DNA of 15,446 nucleotides, taken from positions 1 through 15,446 of the forward strand of contig CALQZM010000013.1 in NCBI GenBank assembly GCA_943349385.1. Reading direction: 5' to 3'. Below are positions 1 through 6,212 of this stretch, piece after piece. Under the pieces are notes generated by a model. It was not told the origin of the DNA. It saw nothing but the letters and a program-made list of their open reading frames with translations, and made no database searches. This stretch comes from Candidatus Peribacteria bacterium (lineage in GTDB: Bacteria; Patescibacteriota; Gracilibacteria; UBA1369; GCA-2718715). A program made the translations under genes and the position numbers. Position 1 is the stretch's first letter, and each line of letters opens with the position of its first letter.

Positions 1-1
1 A

Positions 2-721
2 CGTGATGGTGGTGTTGCTCGGATGAGCGACCCTAAAATGATTAAAGAGATTATTGAAGTTAGTTCGATTCCGGTTATGGCTAAAGTACGGATTGGCCAC
101 TTTGTTGAGGCTCAAATTCTACAAGCCGTAGGGGTTGATTATATTGATGAATCTGAGGTTTTAACTCCTGCAGACGACAAGTTCCATGTAGATAAATCTA
201 AATTCAAAGTTCCTTTTGTGTGTGGTGCTACTGATCTCGGTGAAGCACTACGAAGAATTAGTGAAGGGGCTGCTATGATTAGAACTAAGGGCGAAGCTGG
301 AACTGGAAACGTAGTTGAAGCGGTAAAACATTTAAGAAAAATCCAAGCCGAAATTCTAGCACTAAAAACTATGTCTGTTGAAGAAATTGCTAGAAAAGCT
401 GATGAGTATCGAGTTTCTCCAGAGTTGGTTAGTCATGTTGCTCGCGAGGGGAAATTACCAGTTGTGACATTTGTTGCTGGAGGGATTGCTACACCTGCTG
501 ATGCGGCTCTAATGATGCAAATGGGCGCCGAAGGCGTCTTTGTAGGTTCTGGTATATTTAAATCTGAAAATCCTCTTAAAATGGCAAAAGCCATTGTTCA
601 AGCTACATTACATTTTAATGATCCAATTAAATTAGCTGAAGTTTCAACTGACTTAGGTGCTCCAATGGAAAGCTTAGAAATTAGTAAACTTGATACTAGA
701 TTGGCAGATAGAGGATGGTAG
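2..721 (+). CDS. pdxS: Pyridoxal 5'-phosphate synthase lyase subunit PdxS (5' partial)
   Basis: PdxS builds PLP from ribose 5-phosphate, glyceraldehyde 3-phosphate and ammonia supplied by PdxT. The reading frame is open from base 2, where it reads RDGGVARMSDPKM, a conserved internal PdxS stretch. The first ATG in the window (base 23) is therefore internal, and about 50 N-terminal residues lie upstream. Both lysines that carry the covalent sugar intermediates are present: one in PVMAKVRIGHF (about 21 residues after that ATG) and one in MIRTKGEAGTGN (about 89 after). The phosphate-binding GGIATPADAALMMQMG and GVFVGSGIF segments of the TIM barrel are intact. It ends in TAG. pdxT, its normal immediate neighbour, lies 560 bases downstream, with a toxin-antitoxin pair between them. 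Identity is essentially certain. Confidence 0.97.
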   Translation, partial: RDGGVARMSDPKMIKEIIEVSSIPVMAKVRIGHFVEAQILQAVGVDYIDESEVLTPADDKFHVDKSKFKVPFVCGATDLGEALRRISEGAAMIRTKGEAGTGNVVEAVKHLRKIQAEILALKTMSVEEIARKADEYRVSPELVSHVAREGKLPVVTFVAGGIATPADAALMMQMGAEGVFVGSGIFKSENPLKMAKAIVQATLHFNDPIKLAEVSTDLGAPMESLEISKLDTRLADRGW

Positions 722-728
722 AATTTAT

Positions 729-757
729 TTGCTATTATATAGCTTTTACCATATAAT
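729..757 (+). promoter_or_regulatory. Promoter of the toxin-antitoxin pair
   Basis: A -35-like TTGCTA at 729-734 (4 of 6 consensus bases), a 17-base spacer, and a perfect -10 TATAAT at 752-757. Transcription would start near 764, leaving a leader of about 24 bases before the antitoxin ATG at 788. The -10 box is embedded in the left arm of the inverted repeat at 753-781, as expected for a self-repressed toxin-antitoxin promoter. This promoter would also feed pdxT. Seen by eye only; function is inferred. Confidence 0.6.
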
Positions 758-781
758 AAGAAAGTAAGTATTTCTTATTAT
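753..781. promoter_or_regulatory. Perfect inverted repeat, probable antitoxin operator
   Basis: Two perfectly complementary 11-base arms, ATAATAAGAAA at 753-763 and TTTCTTATTAT at 771-781, flank a 7-base centre. The repeat overlaps the -10 box and predicted start site of the promoter for the gene pair at 788-1283 and ends six bases before the antitoxin ATG. AbrB-fold antitoxins bind as dimers to such symmetric sites. As RNA it could form a hairpin, but its all-A/T-rich stem and the lack of a T run afterwards make a terminator for pdxS unlikely. Confidence 0.6.
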
Positions 782-787
782 CGTATT

Positions 788-1018
788 ATGAATAAAGTTT
801 TACAGTCCACTGAAAGAGGTCAAATTACTCTTCCGAAAAAATGGAGAGAGAAATTTGATACCAACTATTTTAGTGCTGAAATTGCAAATGACCAAATAAT
901 TATAACTCCATTATTAAAAGCAAAAAATTTAGATGAAGAGCTAACAGATTCATGGCAAGAATACAAAGATGGTAAATTTATAACCCATGAAGAATTAATG
1001 AAAAAGTATGGAATATAG
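788..1018 (+). CDS. AbrB/MazE-fold antitoxin
   Basis: A 76-residue protein whose residues 5-42 form a SpoVT/AbrB (swapped-hairpin) DNA-binding domain, with the typical STERGQITLPKKWR start. The charged C-terminal part (43-76, with EELTDSWQEYKDGKF and a helical end) is the expected toxin-binding tail. It should neutralise the toxin encoded next and repress its own promoter through the inverted repeat at 753-781. The coding region overlaps the toxin start by 11 bases, so the two are translationally coupled. No good Shine-Dalgarno sequence precedes the ATG. The family is clear. Pairing an AbrB-type antitoxin with a RelE-type toxin, rather than MazF or VapC, is a less usual combination. Confidence 0.85.
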   Translation: MNKVLQSTERGQITLPKKWREKFDTNYFSAEIANDQIIITPLLKAKNLDEELTDSWQEYKDGKFITHEELMKKYGI

Positions 1019-1283
1019 GCTAATCTATACAGAAAAAGCTCAAAATAATTTACAGAAACTGGATGCACAAATATCTAAGAAGATTTTAAAAAAACTAGAT
1101 TCCTACATTAAAAATGAAAATCCTCTTAGCTTTGCAAAAAAATTAATCAATACCGAAGATATTAGTTGGAGATTTAGAATTGGCGACTATAGAGCAATAT
1201 TTAAAATAGACCATGAAACTGGAAATCTAGTTATTTTAGTAGTCTTAAAAATAGGACATAGAAAGAATATTTATAACTCTTAA
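1008..1283 (+). CDS. RelE/ParE-superfamily toxin
   Basis: A 91-residue protein of RelE/ParE toxin size and pattern: N-terminal YRLIYTEKAQNNLQKLD, a helical pair, then WRFRIGDYRAIFKID and a C-terminal IGHRKNIY. The family's functional positions are kept (Arg57, Tyr61-Arg62, His84-Arg85, Tyr89), so it looks like an active ribosome-dependent mRNA interferase and not a decayed copy. A ParE-like gyrase inhibitor cannot be excluded, but the GHR-x-x-Y ending favours RelE. The start overlaps the antitoxin by 11 bases. Its stop overlaps the pdxT start as TAATG (1281-1285), tying the toxin to a metabolic gene. It sits between pdxS and pdxT, a position I regard as unusual. Confidence 0.87.
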   Translation: MEYRLIYTEKAQNNLQKLDAQISKKILKKLDSYIKNENPLSFAKKLINTEDISWRFRIGDYRAIFKIDHETGNLVILVVLKIGHRKNIYNS

Positions 1284-1870
1284 TGATGAAAATTGGCGTA
1301 CTAAGTTTACAAGGCGATTTTGCCGAACATATTTCGGCCATAGAAAAAAATGGTAAAACAGCTATTCAAGTTAGGACTATTGCTGAACTAAAACAGTGCG
1401 ACTTTTTGATAATGCCTGGAGGCGAAAGTACGACTATAGGAAAACTTTTAAAATCTACAGGTCTTGATATAGAAATCCAAAATCGGTTTCGGACAGGTGA
1501 CTTAAAAATTTGGGGAACATGTGCCGGTGCAATTTTGTGTGCTTTAGAAGTTGTGACGGATAATCCAGTTAATCATCTTAGCCTCGCAGACTATACAATA
1601 GTTCGAAATGCCTACGGAAACCAACTTGATAGTTTCGAAGTTAGTTTAGAAGTTGCCAATATAAAAACCGAATGTGCCTTTATTAGAGCTCCTCAAATAA
1701 CTCGTTTAGGCCAAGGATTTGAAGTTCTTGCCACTTATAATGACAATGTCATTTTCGCCAAAAAAGGCAACTTGATTGTGTCGACTTGTCATACTGAACT
1801 ATATCAAAACAAAGAATTTTACGGCTGTCTTCTTGAAGGACAATTTTTTGGTAACTTTTCGAATTTGTAA
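1283..1870 (+). CDS. pdxT: PLP synthase glutaminase subunit PdxT
   Basis: A class I glutamine amidotransferase that hydrolyses glutamine and channels ammonia to PdxS. The 195 residues match the family length. The N-terminus KIGVLSLQGDFAEH is typical. The oxyanion region PGGESTT is at 45-51, the nucleophile is Cys80 in GTCAGAI, and the triad is completed by His170 and Glu172 in STCHTELY (usually FHPEL). The start is ATG at 1283, sharing its A with the toxin stop; a second ATG follows directly at 1286, so the exact start may differ by one codon. No strong ribosome site is seen, so translation probably depends on re-initiation after the toxin gene. The last 52 bases overlap the 3' end of the opposite-strand glycosyltransferase. 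Confidence 0.97.
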   Translation: MMKIGVLSLQGDFAEHISAIEKNGKTAIQVRTIAELKQCDFLIMPGGESTTIGKLLKSTGLDIEIQNRFRTGDLKIWGTCAGAILCALEVVTDNPVNHLSLADYTIVRNAYGNQLDSFEVSLEVANIKTECAFIRAPQITRLGQGFEVLATYNDNVIFAKKGNLIVSTCHTELYQNKEFYGCLLEGQFFGNFSNL

Positions 1871-2646
1871 TTCCAGAAATAGCTAATTGCATCGGCAATG
1901 TGGATTCTAATAATTCGTTTTTTGACTACATCTAATAATCCGCCAGACGAAACCCGAGCGTCGTTATGCAAGCATTTTACTTGGCCAACAATGTGTGTCT
2001 CGAAGCCTTTTTTGTAGGCTTCTCGACATAAGGCAACGTCTGACATGAATAGAAAGTAATTTTCACTGTCATGTTTTTTTATGGCTTCGAGACAGTTACT
2101 ACTAACAATCGTGAAGGCACCTGTTACCCAGTCGACGGCTTGGTTGGCGTTTGGGTCACGATCCCACATTAAATATTTACTAAGTCTTCTTTTAAAGAAT
2201 GAATGTAATTGTGGAATTCTTTTAATTATTAAGTCGAAAATACGAGGGAAAACTCGGTAGTTATCTTGAACAGTACCGTCTTTGTAAATAAGCTGCGGCG
2301 AGACTATTCCGGCTTGAGGATTAGCCGCCATGTACTCTAATAGTTTGGCAAAAGTGTCAGGACTGACAACAATGTCAGGGTTGATAAAGGCATAATATTT
2401 GCTTTCAGTTTTTGACATGCCAAAATTATTGCCGGCCGGGAATCCGTCGTTTGGAGTTTCGAAAAATTTAACTTTTAGTCCTTTGTAGGCCTCTAAGTCT
2501 ATTTTGTCATTGGCATCGTTGCCGCCATTATTGACTACAATGATTTCGGTATTTTCGGGCAAATCTGCTTTGCTTAAAGCCTTAAGATTATCTTCGACAA
2601 ATTCAGGTGTGTTGTGCTGTAAAATTATGATTGCTAATTCGCGCAT
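1819..2646 (-). CDS. Family 2 glycosyltransferase, WbbL/rhamnosyltransferase-like
   Basis: A 275-residue GT-A fold enzyme that should transfer a nucleotide-sugar-derived sugar onto a cell-surface glycan or lipid-linked precursor. Visible signs: N-terminal ELAIIILQHNTPEFVEDNL, the nucleotide-binding EIIVVNNGGND (35-45), PNDGFPAGNNFG (65-76), and the metal-binding NPD triad at 89-91. A conserved DWVTGAFTIV segment (172-181) leads to the catalytic-base region FLFMSDVALCREAYKKGF. The usual ED pair there reads S202-D203 and the following D is an alanine, so activity or donor may differ from the neighbour. No membrane helix is visible. It lies 9 bases downstream of the second glycosyltransferase and probably shares its transcript. 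Its 3' end overlaps pdxT tail to tail by 52 bases. The sugar cannot be told from sequence. Confidence 0.88.
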   Translation of the reverse strand: MRELAIIILQHNTPEFVEDNLKALSKADLPENTEIIVVNNGGNDANDKIDLEAYKGLKVKFFETPNDGFPAGNNFGMSKTESKYYAFINPDIVVSPDTFAKLLEYMAANPQAGIVSPQLIYKDGTVQDNYRVFPRIFDLIIKRIPQLHSFFKRRLSKYLMWDRDPNANQAVDWVTGAFTIVSSNCLEAIKKHDSENYFLFMSDVALCREAYKKGFETHIVGQVKCLHNDARVSSGGLLDVVKKRIIRIHIADAISYFWNYKFEKLPKNCPSRRQP

Positions 2647-2655
2647 TTATGATTG

Positions 2656-3663
2656 TTAGTAAAACCACTTTTCCATTTCGGCGGCAGTAATTGCTCGTGG
2701 CATTGATAATTTTTTTTGCCTTAGATTTGGCAAAATTTTATTAAACTTAGTGTATACTTTTAATACCTTTGGGTCAAAAATTAAAAGATATAAATTGTAT
2801 TTTAAAAGAAATAATCCTGTTTTTAAATGAGTCATTAAAGAATAATCTGATGACCAATTTTTATAAACTAAGCATAAGTGATTCAAAAAAGAATTCTCTT
2901 TAATGTAGATCGATCTTTCACGACGTTTTTTTATATTTTCAATTACACCACCTGGATCTTCGGCAGTTCGGTCATGCCAAGCAATTGCAGTTGGCTGGTA
3001 CAAGCATTCGTATCCGGCCCATTTTAGCCTATACATTAGATCAATGTCTTCTTTGTACATAAAGAAATTGGAGTCGAAAAACTCGCCTTGGTCATGTTGA
3101 ACATTTCGTAATAGTTTTAAATTAAACATTGGTGAAGCCCCAGAACATCCCCAAATTGACTCTAAAGTTTCGAATTGACCAATATCCTTTTGAGCGTGTC
3201 CTCGTTCTTGAAAGGAATGATTTTGGTAGGCAATTAGACCTAAAGTATCAAAATAATTTCGAGTAATTGCCGTTGGATTTTCGGGGAAATTTGACCATTT
3301 ATAAATTTTACCTGTTACAACAGCAAGTTTAGGATTTTCGCTAAATGGACTTAATAGCTTTTCAACATAATCTTTTGAGGCATACATATCGGAATTAAAG
3401 CAAAGGTAGAAATCCCCCTTAGCATTATTAATTAAATGATTGTGACCATTGCCAAATCCTACGTTGCCACCTGCATTTAATACTTTTACAGTAGGGAATT
3501 CTTGAGCAACCCAATTAGCGATTTCATTTGCGGGATCCTCGTTATTATCACAAACTAAAATTTCAATATTAGAGTAGGCTTGAGCAAGTAGAGAAGGCAA
3601 TGCTTGTTGCAAATATTTTTTATCCTTGTAGGATAAGATTCCTATAGTAACCAGATTTTGCAT
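2656..3663 (-). CDS. Family 2 glycosyltransferase
   Basis: A 335-residue GT2 enzyme, first gene of a two-gene leftward operon. The GT-A core is complete: VTIGILSYKDKKYLQQALPS at 5-24, EILVCDNNED (34-43), GGNVGFGNGHNHL (65-77), a metal-binding FNSDMY (89-94), the acceptor-side WGCSGASPMF (171-180), and the catalytic-base segment MYKEDIDLMYRLKWAGY with Glu205-Asp206 intact. The conserved histidine of AWHDR is at 230. The remaining ~100 residues are basic and aromatic, suggesting peripheral membrane contact. It probably works with its downstream partner on an envelope polysaccharide. It is divergently arranged with folE, sharing a 56-base intergenic region. Family certain, substrate unknown. Confidence 0.9.
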   Translation of the reverse strand: MQNLVTIGILSYKDKKYLQQALPSLLAQAYSNIEILVCDNNEDPANEIANWVAQEFPTVKVLNAGGNVGFGNGHNHLINNAKGDFYLCFNSDMYASKDYVEKLLSPFSENPKLAVVTGKIYKWSNFPENPTAITRNYFDTLGLIAYQNHSFQERGHAQKDIGQFETLESIWGCSGASPMFNLKLLRNVQHDQGEFFDSNFFMYKEDIDLMYRLKWAGYECLYQPTAIAWHDRTAEDPGGVIENIKKRRERSIYIKENSFLNHLCLVYKNWSSDYSLMTHLKTGLFLLKYNLYLLIFDPKVLKVYTKFNKILPNLRQKKLSMPRAITAAEMEKWFY

Positions 3664-3682
3664 TGTGAATTTAAGTGAAATT

Positions 3683-3692
3683 ACTTATAAGT
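3683..3692. promoter_or_regulatory. Palindromic -10 region shared by divergent genes
   Basis: The 56-base gap between the leftward glycosyltransferase operon (start 3663) and rightward folE (start 3720) holds the perfect 10-base palindrome ACTTATAAGT. It reads as a -10-like TTATAA/TATAAG on either strand and may serve both divergent promoters. No convincing -35 box is seen on either side, so this is a weak call. Confidence 0.3.
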
Positions 3693-3719
3693 TACTAGAA
3701 AGATTAAAAATGAGCAAAC

Positions 3720-4265
3720 ATGTCCAAAATTGAAAAACTAATCAAAGAATTACTGCTAGAAATTGGCGAAAACCCGGATAGAGAAGGACTTTTAAAAACT
3801 CCAGAACGGGTAGCCAAATCTTATAAAACCCTTTTTTCGGGCTATAATATTGATCCTGCCTCAGTAATTACTGTTTTTGATGATGAAAAATACGATGAAA
3901 TGATTGTAGTTAAAGATATTGAGTTTTATTCATTTTGTGAACATCATATGCTGCCATTCTTTGGGAAAGCGCACATTGGATACATTCCAAATGGCAAGAT
4001 TGTAGGCCTTTCAAAAATCCCACGTATAGTCGATATATTCAGTCGTAGACTACAAAATCAAGAACGGATTACCCAACAAGTTGCAACTTGCCTAATGGAA
4101 CTTTTACAACCAAAAGGTGTAGGAGTTATATTAGAATCAAAGCATCTTTGTATGATGGCGAGGGGCGTAGAAAAGCAAAATAGCGTAGTACGAACTTCGG
4201 CAATGAAAGGGATTTTCAAAGAAAAAGACAATACTAGAGCCGAATTTCTAGAATTAATCAAATAA
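3720..4265 (+). CDS. folE: GTP cyclohydrolase I
   Basis: Converts GTP to 7,8-dihydroneopterin triphosphate, the entry step to folate and related pterins, or to queuosine-type deazapurines. At 181 residues it is a compact bacterial FolE. Signature stretches are intact: NPDREGLLKTPERVAKSY (18-35), zinc ligands Cys73 and His76 in FCEHHMLPF with the catalytic His75, GYIPNGKIVGLSKIPRIVD (87-105), RLQNQERIT, and the third zinc ligand Cys144 in KHLCMMARGV. No later pterin gene is visible in the window, so the downstream pathway cannot be judged. The start at 3720 matches the usual family N-terminus. An out-of-frame ATG at 3709 opens only seven codons and is ignored. recR follows after 9 bases, so the two are probably co-transcribed. 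Confidence 0.97.
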   Translation: MSKIEKLIKELLLEIGENPDREGLLKTPERVAKSYKTLFSGYNIDPASVITVFDDEKYDEMIVVKDIEFYSFCEHHMLPFFGKAHIGYIPNGKIVGLSKIPRIVDIFSRRLQNQERITQQVATCLMELLQPKGVGVILESKHLCMMARGVEKQNSVVRTSAMKGIFKEKDNTRAEFLELIK

Positions 4266-4274
4266 ATTACCGCT

Positions 4275-4904
4275 ATGGATTCAAATAAATATTTACCAGA
4301 AGCAGTTTCGACCTTAATCGAAGAGCTAAACAAATTACCGACTATCGGGCGAAAATCCGCTCAAAGACTAGCTTTTTACCTTTTAAGACAATCCCCAAAT
4401 GACTTAGATCAATTAGCTGGATCAGTCCTTGGAATCAAAGATAATGTAAAATTTTGCTCCCGATGTTTTAATTTAACCTCAGCCCAAAGCGACGAAAATG
4501 ACTTGTGTAAAATCTGTAATAGCCAAGCCAGAAACCAAAATAGCATTTGTGTAGTCGAAGAAGTTTTAGATTTAATTGCCCTTGAAAACACGATGGAGGT
4601 TAGCGGAGTTTACCATGTTTTGCATGGCGCCTTGTCACCTTTAGACGGAGTCGGGCCTTCGAACTTAAAACTAGCTGAACTATTTAACAGAGTTAAAGAA
4701 GGTGCCGATTCGATAGATGAAATAATTTTAGCTACCAGTACAAATTCCGAAGGTGAAGCCACGGCTTTATATATTTATGAAAATCTCAAAAATTCTGGTG
4801 TAAAAATCTCTAGAATAGCTAGTGGATTACCAATTGGTGGCGACCTAGACTATGCTGACGAGGGGACTTTAAGAAGAGCTCTTAAGGGACGGGTTGGATT
4901 CTAG
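4275..4904 (+). CDS. recR: Recombination mediator RecR
   Basis: RecR works with RecO and RecF to load RecA on gapped DNA. The 209 residues show the standard order: an N-terminal helix-hairpin-helix with LPTIGRKSAQRLAFYLL (21-37), a four-cysteine zinc site (Cys61, Cys64, Cys78, Cys81 in FCSRCFN and LCKICN), then a Toprim domain from about 89 (ICVVEEVLDLIALE) through YHVLHGALSPLDGVGP. The end is the typical RIASGLPIGGDLDYADEGTL region with LRRALKGR. Length and motifs are normal. It lies 9 bases after folE and ends in TAG, 20 bases before the infC promoter. A T-rich run at 4913-4923 follows, but without a convincing hairpin. Confidence 0.97.
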   Translation: MDSNKYLPEAVSTLIEELNKLPTIGRKSAQRLAFYLLRQSPNDLDQLAGSVLGIKDNVKFCSRCFNLTSAQSDENDLCKICNSQARNQNSICVVEEVLDLIALENTMEVSGVYHVLHGALSPLDGVGPSNLKLAELFNRVKEGADSIDEIILATSTNSEGEATALYIYENLKNSGVKISRIASGLPIGGDLDYADEGTLRRALKGRVGF

Positions 4905-4923
4905 GAAATAACAGTTTTTTTTA

Positions 4924-4952
4924 TTGACAGAAGGAGCTAGGATTAGTATCAT
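4924..4952 (+). promoter_or_regulatory. Promoter of the infC-rpmI-rplT operon
   Basis: A perfect -35 TTGACA at 4924-4929, a 17-base spacer, and TATCAT at 4947-4952 (5 of 6 to TATAAT). This is the best promoter in the window. The predicted transcription start is about 4959, leaving a leader of some 40 bases before the proposed infC start at 5001. It would place the upstream GTG at 4956 outside the message. Confidence 0.75.
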
Positions 4953-5000
4953 CGTGTGGCCTTTTTAGATGTAATCCAACTAATTATAAAGGAATTTAGA

Positions 5001-5492
5001 ATAAATGATGAAATAAAGTCCGCTACTATAAGACTTATTGATGCTGATAATGAGCAAAAGGGTATTATGGGACTAGACAAAGCTAAGCAATTAGCTAAAG
5101 AGCAAAACTTCGATTTAGTTGAAGTTTCACCGCAGGCTCATCCACCCGTTTGTAGAATAATGGACTACGGAAAGCACCTGTACAAACAAAAGAAGATTGA
5201 TCAGTCACATAAAAAACAACAGAAACAGACCGAAGTTAAGACAATCCGTCTAACTATAAGAACTGACAATCACGATCTAGAAACGAAAGCTAAGCAGGCT
5301 GAAAGATTCCTAAAAGACAAACAACTAGTAAAAGTATCTCTAATCTTCAAAGGGCGAGAAATCACCCATGCAGACCTAGGGGAACAGAAATTGAAAAAAT
5401 TTATTGACTTGCTAGAAGAAATAGCGCAAGTTGATACTCCGCCAAAAAGACAAGGAAATAATCTGATGGCAATCCTATCACCAAAAAAATAA
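5001..5492 (+). CDS. infC: Translation initiation factor IF-3, probable ATA start
   Basis: IF-3 binds the 30S subunit and checks start-codon/initiator-tRNA pairing. The protein shows the N-domain (NDEI, then IRLIDADNEQKGIMGLDKAKQLA), the signature PPVCRIMDYGKHLYKQKK linker, and the C-domain with KGREITHADLGEQKL and a C-terminal NLMAILSPKK. There is no in-frame ATG near the 5' end. A GTG at 4956 would give 178 residues, but it has no ribosome site at proper distance and lies before the predicted transcription start. AAAGGA at 4988-4993 is 7 bases before the ATA at 5001, giving 163 residues beginning at the conserved R-I-N-D position. Rare start codons on infC (AUU in E. coli) allow IF-3 to limit its own synthesis. 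Gene certain; start inferred, with GTG 4956 or ATT 4983 as alternatives. Confidence 0.9.
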   Translation: MNDEIKSATIRLIDADNEQKGIMGLDKAKQLAKEQNFDLVEVSPQAHPPVCRIMDYGKHLYKQKKIDQSHKKQQKQTEVKTIRLTIRTDNHDLETKAKQAERFLKDKQLVKVSLIFKGREITHADLGEQKLKKFIDLLEEIAQVDTPPKRQGNNLMAILSPKK

Positions 5493-5512
5493 AAAATTAA
5501 CAAAATCCTATA

Positions 5513-5698
5513 ATGAAAGCTAAAACTAAAAAATCCGCTGCAAAAAGATTTAAAATAACTAAGCACAAGATATTAGTTCAAAAAGCTAGTAAAAATCACC
5601 TTTTAGTTAACAAGTCTAAAAGAGCAAAAAGAGTTAAAACTAAAGAAGCTCCAGACTCTCATAAAACACATATCAAAAGATTACTTCCTAACGGTTAA
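5513..5698 (+). CDS. rpmI: Large ribosomal subunit protein bL35
   Basis: A 61-residue, highly basic protein with the bL35 pattern: MKAKTKKSAAKRFKIT at the N-terminus, a central HLLVNKSKRAKR, and the C-terminal HIKRLLPNG. It sits between infC (20 bases upstream) and rplT (8 bases downstream), the conserved order in bacteria. It binds 23S rRNA in the large subunit. The spacing leaves no room for a long L20-binding leader ahead of it, so if bL20 regulates the operon the site is not obvious here. Confidence 0.97.
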   Translation: MKAKTKKSAAKRFKITKHKILVQKASKNHLLVNKSKRAKRVKTKEAPDSHKTHIKRLLPNG

Positions 5699-5706
5699 TA
5701 TATAAA

Positions 5707-6093
5707 ATGACTAGAGTAAAAAGAGGTGTTACCACCAGAAAAAGACATAGACGGAAATTAAAAGAAACCAAAGGGTTTAGAGGTCTTAGAAGTAAGATCT
5801 TTACTCAGGCAAATATTGCTTGGATGAAAGCCGGAGTAAACGCTTACACAGGTCGAAAAAACAAAAAAAGAGACTTTAGAGCGCTATGGATTTCAAGAAT
5901 CTCTGCAGGACTTAAAGAGCTGAATAGTCAAGTTACCGGCAAATTAGGTGGAGATAAAAATGGATTTAAATACTCTAGATTTATTGCTGCTGCAAAAGCT
6001 AATAAAATGACTTTAGACCGAAAAGTACTTGCTGATATGGCTCTAAATCACCCAGAAATATTCAAAGCTGTTGTTATGAAAGTGATGGCGTAA
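5707..6093 (+). CDS. rplT: Large ribosomal subunit protein bL20
   Basis: An early-assembly 23S rRNA-binding protein. The 128 residues begin with the basic N-terminal extension (MTRVKRGVTTRKRHRRKL) and contain the core GFRGLRSKIFTQANIAWMKAG, RDFRALWISRISAGL, and the C-terminal LDRKVLADMALNHPEIFKAVV. The length is slightly over the usual ~115-120 because of a small insertion (about 75-88, GKLGGDKNGFKYS). It is the last gene of the infC operon and is followed by a clear terminator at 6143. Confidence 0.97.
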   Translation: MTRVKRGVTTRKRHRRKLKETKGFRGLRSKIFTQANIAWMKAGVNAYTGRKNKKRDFRALWISRISAGLKELNSQVTGKLGGDKNGFKYSRFIAAAKANKMTLDRKVLADMALNHPEIFKAVVMKVMA

Positions 6094-6142
6094 AAGTGGA
6101 TATGAGGGCACGAAGTGACTGTAAATTGTTATAGAAAATTTT

Positions 6143-6178
6143 AAACCCTGAGTTAGCTCGGGGTTTTATTTTGTTTTG
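6143..6178 (+). terminator. Intrinsic terminator after rplT
   Basis: The stem AAACCCTGAG (6143-6152) pairs with CTCGGGGTTT (6157-6166), with one G-T pair and a TTAG loop, and is followed by a T-rich tail (TTTTATTTTGTTTT). It ends the infC-rpmI-rplT transcript about 50 bases after the rplT stop. Confidence 0.88.
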
Positions 6179-6212
6179 GCTAATGGTTTGATTTTGTTTG
6201 GAGGTGGGGAAA

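Noticed and set aside
753..781. Inverted repeat as a terminator of pdxS
   Set aside because: The A/T-rich stem is not followed by a T run, and it overlaps a good promoter, so an operator is the better reading.
4956..5000. GTG at 4956 as the infC start
   Set aside because: It lies before the predicted transcription start and 19 bases after the only nearby AAGGAG, so it is less likely than ATA 5001; it remains a fallback.
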